Of a DNA stretch of 5,500 nucleotides, positions 1 through 5,500 are shown in pieces. The notes under the pieces are model-generated. The model was not told the origin of the DNA, ran no database searches, and worked only from the letters and a program-made list of their open reading frames with translations. Origin of the DNA: Actinomycetota bacterium (GTDB lineage Bacteria > Actinomycetota > Actinomycetes > Actinomycetales > Microbacteriaceae); contig WLEN01000055.1 in NCBI GenBank assembly GCA_009704225.1, positions 1 through 5,500 on the forward strand. Reading direction: 5' to 3'. A program made the position numbers and the translations under genes. Position 1 is the stretch's first letter; the number at the start of each line of letters is the position of its first letter.

Positions 1-1
1 A

Positions 2-2698
2 ATCACGGGAACTGCCTCAGTAAGCGAGACTCTAACCGCGCGACCTGGCACGTGGCTCCCAACGCCCTCGGGATTCTCGTATCAATGGCGTCGGAATGCG
101 ATAGCGATTATCGGAGCAACATCTGCTACATATGTGCTGCAGCCCGCCGATGCTGGAAAAGAAATATCGGTGGTTGTCACGGCGACTCGAACCGCCTACA
201 CGTCCGCCTTGCGAACCAGTGTCCCGACGGACGAGGTTGCTGCACTAGATTTTGATGACGCTGTCAAACCGACACTGGATGGAACAGAGCAAGTGGGGAA
301 TACTCTGCGTGTTTCGCCGGGTGACTGGAGTCCAACTCCGACGAGTTTCGTTTACCAATGGCTGCGCGACGGCGACCCAATCGCCGGCGCAACCAACGCA
401 ACCTACACACTTGTCGGCGAAGACGTCGAAACCGCGATCTCTGCAGAGGTGACGGGAATCAAACTCGGTTACGAAACCACGACGATGGCCACTGACGAAA
501 CCGAAGCGATTGAGCCGGGATCGCTCGTCCCAACACCTGTCCCCACAATCGCGGGAGTAGCACGCGTGGGCAATCAATTGACGGTGTCCGCAGGAACATG
601 GCTACCGCGCCCTGTCGTTCTGGAATATCAATGGATGAGTGGGGGCGTGGACATCGTAGGCGCTACGGAAACTCGTTACACGCCGACTTCCGAGGACCTT
701 GACGAGGTCATTTCGGTTCGCGTTGAGGCCACGAAACTTGGTTATGTTTCCGAGACAATGACGAGTGTCGACACGGCCGCAGTTGTCGAGGGAGTTTTGA
801 CGGCGACACCGGTTCCCACGATTTCGGGGACCGTGCAGGTCGGCAAGACTCTCACCGCGCAGGCGGGGACTTGGGGTCCGGTTGGCGTAGAACTCGCCTA
901 CCAGTGGAAACGTGGTACCTCGAATATTGACGGCGCGACCACGTCGTCCTACGACCTGGTAGCAGCGGATGCCGGTGCAACTATTTCGGTTCACGTGACG
1001 GGATCGCTCGAGGCCTACACGGGTGTCATCAAGAACAGCCTCCCGACGGCTACCGTCGCACTGGGATCTTTCACGACGGTACCGACCCCGGTCGTGAGTG
1101 GCGAATCCACAGTCGGAAAAACTCTGACCGCCACCACCGGAGCATGGACTCCGTCGGCAACAATCAACTACCAGTGGTACCGACAAACAGGAATTCGGGT
1201 GCCCGTGCTCATCAGCGGTGCAACGAGCTCGACCTACGTGTTGACTGCAGCGGACTACGCCACGAAGGTTTCTGTGGCTGCAATCGCGTCGCGCACCGGA
1301 TACAACACGACGACAGTTTTTAGCTCACAGAAGGCCGTCACTCTCGGTGTGTTCGACACTGCGCCAATCCCCACAATCACCGGCACCGCGCAGGTTGGCT
1401 CGACGCTCACATCAGTTTCGGGATCGTGGGCACCTACAGGAACATTGTCGTACACCTGGAACCGCAACGGTACGCCGATTCGCGGTGCCACGGCGGCGAC
1501 CTATACCATCACCGGTGCGGATGTCGGCGCGACATTGTCGGTGACCGTAACGGCGAGCAAAACGAACTATGTGACCACAGCCAAAACTAGTCTTGTGACC
1601 GCTACGGTTTCCACAAGCGATTTCTCTGCGTCGCCAACTCCAACGATTTCGGGCACCGAGGACGTTGGCTCCGTGCTGTCGGCGGTACCGGGGGCGTGGT
1701 TGCCAACGCCGTCAGCCCACACCTATCAGTGGTACCGGGACGCTACCCTCATCACCGGGGCGACACGATCGACATACACACTCGTCGCGGCCGACCTGGG
1801 AACTGAAATTACTGTCAAGGTGACAGGAACATTGCTCGGTTACAACTCTGCTAACAAGACGTCGCTCGCAACTGAAGAAATCCAATCCGGAACGTTCTCG
1901 CCTGCGCCCGTTCCTACAATCTCGGGGACGCAACGTGCCGGAATGGTGCTGACCGCTACCGCCGGAACATGGGGACCTGTGTCTCCGACACTCGCCTACC
2001 AATGGAAGCGAGACGGCATGCCAGTAGAAGACGCGACGGTCAGAACCTATGAGTTGACGGCACTCGATGTCGGAACAAATATCACCGTCGAAGTCAGCGC
2101 GACGGCTCCAGGTTTCACGTCAGCCACCGTCACGAGCGTCGCCACGGGCGACATCGCACTTGGTGTGTTAAGTCCAACTCCGACACCCACCATAACCGGA
2201 ACGATGGATGTCGGCAGTACCGCGATCGCGACTCCAGGAATGTGGGGACCCGGTTCGATCTCACTCGCTTATCGTTGGAAGAGAAACGGCACGAACATAA
2301 CTGACGCGACATCCGCGACCTACGTGATTGTCGGCGCTGACAGGGGTGCGAGCATCACCGTTGAGGTGACCGCTACCCGGACCGGATACACGACCGTGAC
2401 CAAATCGAGCGCGGCGCGATTAGCCGTGGCCGGCACAATCACGAATTCGGTCCTACCGTCGCTAACGGGAATCGCCACCGTCGGATCGGTGCTCACCGCC
2501 GCACCAGGGACGTGGTCACCGGCGGCCGATTCCACGACGTATCAATGGCTTCGAGGCGGTGTTGCCATCAACGGGGCGACAAACAGCACCTATACCCTGA
2601 TTGCCGCAGACCGCGGAACAAAGATCAGTGTTCGCGTCACGGTCGTCAAAGCCAATTACAATGTGACATCAAAGACTTCCTCGGTAGTTCGAGTCTCT
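2..2698 (+). repeat. Array of ten ~273-bp Ig-like coding repeats
   Basis: Units start, at the residue equivalent to the F/L before the PTP motif, near 251, 524, 797, 1070, 1352, 1622, 1895, 2168 and 2438, preceded by one partial unit at 2-250. Successive spacings are 273, 273, 273, 282, 270, 273, 273 and 270 bp, so the period is 91 residues with small in-frame changes. The unit at 1070 has three extra residues between its YQWYR strand and ISGAT, while the units at 1352 and 2168 are one residue shorter. Units at 797, 1895 and 2168 share GTWGP/GMWGP followed by LAYQWKR or LAYRWKR and form a subtype. Units at 2, 251 and 1622 share W.PTPS/T with YQW.R. The core motif varies to YTW at 1352 and YRW at 2168. 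Codons differ widely between units, so this is not a recent amplification. Confidence 0.9.
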
Positions 2699-2701
2699 TA
2701 G
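2..2701 (+). CDS. Ig-like repeat surface/secreted protein, 3' part (5' end outside window)
   Basis: The frame is open from the first complete codon (position 2) to TAG at 2699-2701, giving 899 visible residues. A GTG at 134 is inside a repeat and is not the start. The visible protein consists only of about ten tandem Ig-like units of ~91 residues, each with a PTPTISGT..VG..LTA opening strand, a GTW.P motif, a YQW.R core strand, then I.GAT..TY.L...D.G..I.V.VT. I see no cysteine, so the folds would be disulphide-free. No LPXTG motif, transmembrane helix or basic tail follows the last repeat. Repeats of this kind are known in large actinobacterial cell-surface or secreted proteins, often after an N-terminal enzymatic or adhesive domain. 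Export, ligand and role are inference, since the signal peptide and N-terminal domains are missing. Sequence divergence between units shows an old array under selection. The gene converges on minus-strand material starting at 2744. Confidence 0.9.
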   Translation: MTGTASVSETLTARPGTWLPTPSGFSYQWRRNAIAIIGATSATYVLQPADAGKEISVVVTATRTAYTSALRTSVPTDEVAALDFDDAVKPTLDGTEQVGNTLRVSPGDWSPTPTSFVYQWLRDGDPIAGATNATYTLVGEDVETAISAEVTGIKLGYETTTMATDETEAIEPGSLVPTPVPTIAGVARVGNQLTVSAGTWLPRPVVLEYQWMSGGVDIVGATETRYTPTSEDLDEVISVRVEATKLGYVSETMTSVDTAAVVEGVLTATPVPTISGTVQVGKTLTAQAGTWGPVGVELAYQWKRGTSNIDGATTSSYDLVAADAGATISVHVTGSLEAYTGVIKNSLPTATVALGSFTTVPTPVVSGESTVGKTLTATTGAWTPSATINYQWYRQTGIRVPVLISGATSSTYVLTAADYATKVSVAAIASRTGYNTTTVFSSQKAVTLGVFDTAPIPTITGTAQVGSTLTSVSGSWAPTGTLSYTWNRNGTPIRGATAATYTITGADVGATLSVTVTASKTNYVTTAKTSLVTATVSTSDFSASPTPTISGTEDVGSVLSAVPGAWLPTPSAHTYQWYRDATLITGATRSTYTLVAADLGTEITVKVTGTLLGYNSANKTSLATEEIQSGTFSPAPVPTISGTQRAGMVLTATAGTWGPVSPTLAYQWKRDGMPVEDATVRTYELTALDVGTNITVEVSATAPGFTSATVTSVATGDIALGVLSPTPTPTITGTMDVGSTAIATPGMWGPGSISLAYRWKRNGTNITDATSATYVIVGADRGASITVEVTATRTGYTTVTKSSAARLAVAGTITNSVLPSLTGIATVGSVLTAAPGTWSPAADSTTYQWLRGGVAINGATNSTYTLIAADRGTKISVRVTVVKANYNVTSKTSSVVRVS

Positions 2702-2719
2702 GTTTGGGATGGCAGCACT

Positions 2720-2736
2720 GTTTGAAATTGTCAAAC
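2720..2736. other. Small inverted repeat after the Ig-repeat gene
   Basis: GTTTGA at 2720-2725 is perfectly complementary to TCAAAC at 2731-2736 across a 5-base AATTG loop, 18 bases after the TAG of the repeat gene and 7 bases before the end of the minus-strand remnant. Its place between convergent frames suits a bidirectional terminator, but the stem is only six pairs, is AT-rich and has no T-tract on either side, so it is weak as an intrinsic terminator. Confidence 0.25.
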
Positions 2737-2743
2737 TTCGGAA

Positions 2744-3016
2744 CTACGCGCCCGTGACGAGAACGACCTTTGTCATCTCTTTCTTGTCGAACGCCGCCTA
2801 TACCATGGCCGGGTCGTCCAACGGAACCAGATGAGTGAGTACTTTCGACGGAGAGAACTTTCCCGGTGAACCCGAAAACTCCGCGACTCGAGCTCCACCA
2901 GTTGCGAACCCACTTGCGTGAGCGATAACGAACCGGTTTCCCTTGTCGAAGGTCAGCTGGACGATCGACTCGGCGTTGTCATATCCAGCGCCCTTGTTGA
3001 TGCAGGCGGCGCGCGA
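2744..3016 (-). pseudogene. Decayed C-terminal fragment, dehydrogenase-like
   Basis: Read on the minus strand, this frame runs from after a TAA at 3017-3019 to a TAG at 2744-2746, interrupted once by TAG at 2798-2800. Its codons end mostly in G or C, as in real genes here, and no start codon with a ribosome binding site is apparent. The last part reads SPSKVLTHLVPLDDPAMV, stop, AAFDKKEMTKVVLVTGA. This resembles the C-terminal end of zinc-dependent alcohol/polyol dehydrogenases, where a 'THR.PL' segment and an amphipathic helix precede a final 'KVVL' strand. The internal TAG may derive from a GAG Glu codon, although this cannot be shown here. The upstream part (NAESIVQLTFDKGNRFVI, then RVAEFSGSPGKF) is not clearly dehydrogenase-like; it faintly recalls Gfo/Idh/MocA oxidoreductase strands, so the fragment could be a deletion fusion of two genes. 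Zinc and cofactor sites are absent. It lies directly downstream of iclR on the same strand, as a target operon might. Confidence 0.5.
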
Positions 3017-3038
3017 TTAGCGAACGCGATTTAGCGAA
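3012..3038. repeat. Tandem 13/14-bp direct repeat between remnant and iclR
   Basis: CGCGATTAGCGAA at 3012-3024 is followed without a gap by CGCGATTTAGCGAA at 3025-3038; the copies are identical except for one extra T in the second. The pair lies 8 bases beyond the stop codon of iclR and overlaps the upstream edge of the dehydrogenase-like remnant. It could be a slippage product or a scar of the deletion that removed the front of the remnant; its meaning is inference. Confidence 0.6.
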
Positions 3039-3046
3039 ATGCCCAC

Positions 3047-3826
3047 TCAAAAATTGCTGTGGTTGAGGGATTCGTTGAGAATTCCATTGGCGATCTCTGT
3101 CGATGCATCTTTCACGATGGTCCGGAATCGCGCACGCGTTTCTTCGGGAATTCGGAATGCGGGAGCGACTATCGAAACGGCCCCAATAACTCGCGCACTC
3201 ACGATGACCGGGGCCGCGACTGCCCATACACCCAAATCGACCTCCGACTCGCTTTCCGCAAAATTCGACTGCCCAATGACGGCGAGCTGGGACTCCAGAC
3301 GAAAAAGTTCTTCGGGAGGCAGCTGGGGTTCGAGCGCCGCCAAATACTGCTGCTGTTTCCGGGTGGGAAGATCGGCCAACAAGGTCTTTGACGCGGCCCC
3401 CAGGTGAAGTGGCATGATGTGCCCAGGCTGGAACGAAATCGCAAGGCTCTTGTCGGGCTGGGCGACTGCTACGCAAACTGCGACATCCCGAATGCGTCTA
3501 ACCACAAGCGCCGTTTCATGAGTTTCCTGCATGATTCTTTCCAATACAGGCCTCGAGACACTCGCGAGGTCGAGCGATACTTCCGACGCGGCAGCGAGGC
3601 GCAGCACCTTGGGTGACAACGAATAGCTTCCCCGATTACGTTCCTCGACAAGGTACATCTCGCGCAGAAGTGAGAGATACCGGTATGCGCTTGGCATGGA
3701 AATCCCATGGATTTTGGCAATTTCTTCAATCGTTGTCTCTGGCTTCGTCTCGCTAAACTGCAGCAAAATCTGCAACACACGGCGTGCGCTATCGACGCCA
3801 CGCGTTGTTTTAGCAGGATTCACCAC
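3047..3826 (-). CDS. IclR-family transcriptional regulator
   Basis: A 259-residue protein, within the usual 240-280 of the family. Residues ~10-75 form the winged helix-turn-helix: VDSARRVLQILLQF is the typical first helix, EEIAKIHGISMPSAYRYLSLL (34-54) covers the HTH with its recognition helix, and Y.LSPKVLRLA ends the wing. Residues ~85-250 form the effector-binding domain, with ETALVVRR at 104-111, GHIMPLHLGAASKTLLA at 135-151 (family motif G..lp.h..A.GK..LA) and DLGVWAVAAPV at 198-208. IclR dimers usually sense a small carbon-source metabolite and repress or activate a neighbouring catabolic operon; the ligand here cannot be read from sequence. The start is a GTG at 3826-3824, immediately followed by a second GTG; the first is chosen because a GAGGGGTG sequence lies 8-10 bases upstream. 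It is divergent from argG and is followed on its own strand by a broken dehydrogenase-like frame, its possible former target. Confidence 0.93.
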   Translation of the reverse strand: MVNPAKTTRGVDSARRVLQILLQFSETKPETTIEEIAKIHGISMPSAYRYLSLLREMYLVEERNRGSYSLSPKVLRLAAASEVSLDLASVSRPVLERIMQETHETALVVRRIRDVAVCVAVAQPDKSLAISFQPGHIMPLHLGAASKTLLADLPTRKQQQYLAALEPQLPPEELFRLESQLAVIGQSNFAESESEVDLGVWAVAAPVIVSARVIGAVSIVAPAFRIPEETRARFRTIVKDASTEIANGILNESLNHSNF

Positions 3827-3834
3827 GATTTTTT

Positions 3835-3842
3835 CACCCCTC
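3835..3842 (-). promoter_or_regulatory. Ribosome binding site of the IclR gene
   Basis: On the minus strand GAGGGGTG runs from 3842 to 3835, ending 8 bases before the first of two adjacent GTG codons (GAGGGG itself is 10 bases away). This spacing favours the GTG at 3826 over the one at 3823 as the start. It also contrasts with argG and orn, which show no Shine-Dalgarno sequence. Confidence 0.45.
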
Positions 3843-3845
3843 GAG

Positions 3846-3884
3846 AAAGTATTTGGACATAAAAACTATACTCAATCCAATTGG
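3846..3884 (-). promoter_or_regulatory. Candidate iclR promoter with dyad (possible autoregulatory operator)
   Basis: This is the AT-rich part of the 183-bp divergent region. On the minus strand TTGAGT (3875-3870) and TACTTT (3851-3846) are separated by 18 bases and could be -35 and -10 boxes, but the implied transcript start would fall within the ribosome binding site. TATAGT (3870-3865) is an alternative -10 lacking a good -35. The area also has TTGGA at 3853-3857 facing TCCAA at 3876-3880, and the perfect palindrome CCAATTGG at 3877-3884. IclR proteins commonly bind dyads at their own promoters, so an operator here is plausible but inferred. Confidence 0.3.
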
Positions 3885-3997
3885 GCACGACGTCTGCCTC
3901 TTGCGCTTCCTTTGAGATTGCGGCCCGTTGACTTGCACGTGGTTACGGGTTCTTCGTGTTGATTCGTTGTCACGCGTGTTTCGCTCATGGAAGTGTC

Positions 3998-5326
<1,329 letters not shown>

Positions 5327-5347
5327 TTTCGGTGGGGACCCCTTCGG

Positions 5348-5353
5348 TAGGCT
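5348..5353 (+). promoter_or_regulatory. -10 box of orn, leaderless arrangement
   Basis: TAGGCT at 5348-5353 is followed by six bases (AAACAA) and the ATG of orn at 5360, placing the predicted transcript start on the A of ATG. There is no Shine-Dalgarno sequence near the start codon. The best -35 position holds only TGATTT (5324-5329, 18-base spacer), overlapping the argG stop codon. This suggests orn has its own promoter in the 33-bp gap and need not depend on read-through from argG. Confidence 0.55.
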
Positions 5354-5359
5354 AAACAA

Positions 5360-5500
5360 ATGGCAGCGAACGACTTTCTCAATGACAAGCGGTTTATTGT
5401 GTGGCTCGACCTTGAAATGACGGGTCTCAACATCAACACCACCGAAGCCGGCAAGCGCGATGACGAAATCGTCGAAATCGGTGTCATTGTGACCGACGGC
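5360..5500 (+). CDS. orn: Oligoribonuclease, N-terminal part (cut by window end)
   Basis: The first 47 codons of a DEDDh 3'-5' exoribonuclease that degrades RNA of two to a few nucleotides, including pGpG from cyclic-di-GMP turnover, in the cytoplasm. The family signature is clear: FIVWLDLEMTGL at 12-23 carries the metal-binding Asp17 and Glu19 of the first exonuclease motif, and DEIVEIGVIVTDG (35-47) matches the next strand (usually RIIEIA.IVTD). A short insert, NINTTEAGKRDDE, lies where E. coli Orn has about six residues between these strands; loops of varied length occur here. The remaining DEDD residues lie beyond the window. The ATG at 5360 is chosen because it gives the normal N-terminus and a leaderless -10 box stands at the right distance. 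Co-transcription with argG is possible but not required. Confidence 0.93.
   Translation, partial: MAANDFLNDKRFIVWLDLEMTGLNINTTEAGKRDDEIVEIGVIVTDG

Noticed and set aside
134..136. GTG at 134 as the start of an 855-residue protein
   Set aside because: The frame is open to position 2 and codes a normal Ig unit (GTW at ~47-55, YQW at ~86-94) before this codon, so the GTG is internal.
245..2535. Several minus-strand and other-frame open stretches across the repeat gene (for example 602-1186 minus)
   Set aside because: They recur opposite the repeat array, are rich in Arg/Cys/Ser, match no family I recognise, and follow from the GC-rich codon pattern of the real gene.
2..2698. Regular ~273-bp periodicity as a CRISPR or satellite array
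   Set aside because: The period is in a continuous reading frame, units are diverged at DNA level but conserved in protein, and there are no short identical repeats with unique spacers.
2512..2757. 81-residue plus-strand frame crossing the end of the repeat gene
   Set aside because: It overlaps the last Ig unit in another frame, shows no motif and has no separate promoter or ribosome binding site.
3039..3407. Plus-strand frames opposite the iclR gene (for example 3039-3407 and 3059-3391)
   Set aside because: They overlap the strongly supported IclR protein and have no recognisable motif.
3961..3997. TTGTCA at 3967-3972 as the -35 box of argG
   Set aside because: The spacer to TAGGCT would be 25 bases, too long for a normal sigma-70-type promoter.
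5327..5359. Terminator between argG and orn (GGGGACCCC at 5334-5342)
   Set aside because: The two halves are separated by one base, so no loop can form, and no T-tract follows. The direct repeat TTCGGTGGG/TTCGGTAGG (5328, 5343) there is short and may be chance.

Overview
The window looks like chromosomal DNA from a high-to-mid GC actinobacterium. Third codon positions in the real genes are mostly G or C. A family such as Microbacteriaceae is a reasonable guess, from the surface-repeat style and from two genes that appear to be leaderless with actinobacterial TAnnnT -10 boxes at fixed distance from the ATG. The taxonomic call is inference; nothing here is diagnostic at genus level.

Layout from left to right. 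(1) Positions 2-2701 (+) hold the 3' part of a very long gene made entirely, in the visible part, of about ten Ig-like repeats of ~91 residues. It is a cysteine-free, probably secreted or surface-exposed repeat protein whose N-terminus lies outside the window and which ends abruptly at the last repeat. (2) Positions 2702-3046 hold no intact gene. They contain a small 6-bp hairpin just after the repeat gene, then a minus-strand decayed reading frame (2744-3016) with coding-like codon use. One in-frame TAG interrupts it, and its last part resembles the C-terminus of a zinc-dependent alcohol/polyol dehydrogenase. A 13/14-bp tandem repeat (3012-3038) lies between this remnant and the next gene. 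(3) 3047-3826 (-) is a complete IclR-family transcription regulator. (4) 3827-4009 is a divergent intergenic region with an AT-rich, dyad-bearing part next to iclR and a -10 box next to argG. (5) 4010-5326 (+) is argG, argininosuccinate synthase of the long, E. coli-like type. (6) 5360-5500 (+) is the start of orn, oligoribonuclease, cut by the window end.

How the genes relate: argG (arginine biosynthesis) and orn (degradation of 2-5 nt RNA/pGpG) are housekeeping genes, each with its own copy of the same TAGGCT-N6-ATG start arrangement, so they are probably transcribed separately although they are only 33 bp apart. The IclR regulator is followed on its own strand by the broken dehydrogenase-like frame, which suggests a lost catabolic operon whose regulator survives. 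The Ig-repeat protein is an unrelated accessory surface function that converges on this remnant. I see no mobile element, CRISPR array, RNA gene or clear new multi-gene system. The items most worth a second look are the repeat protein, the dehydrogenase remnant with its junction repeat, and the matched leaderless starts.
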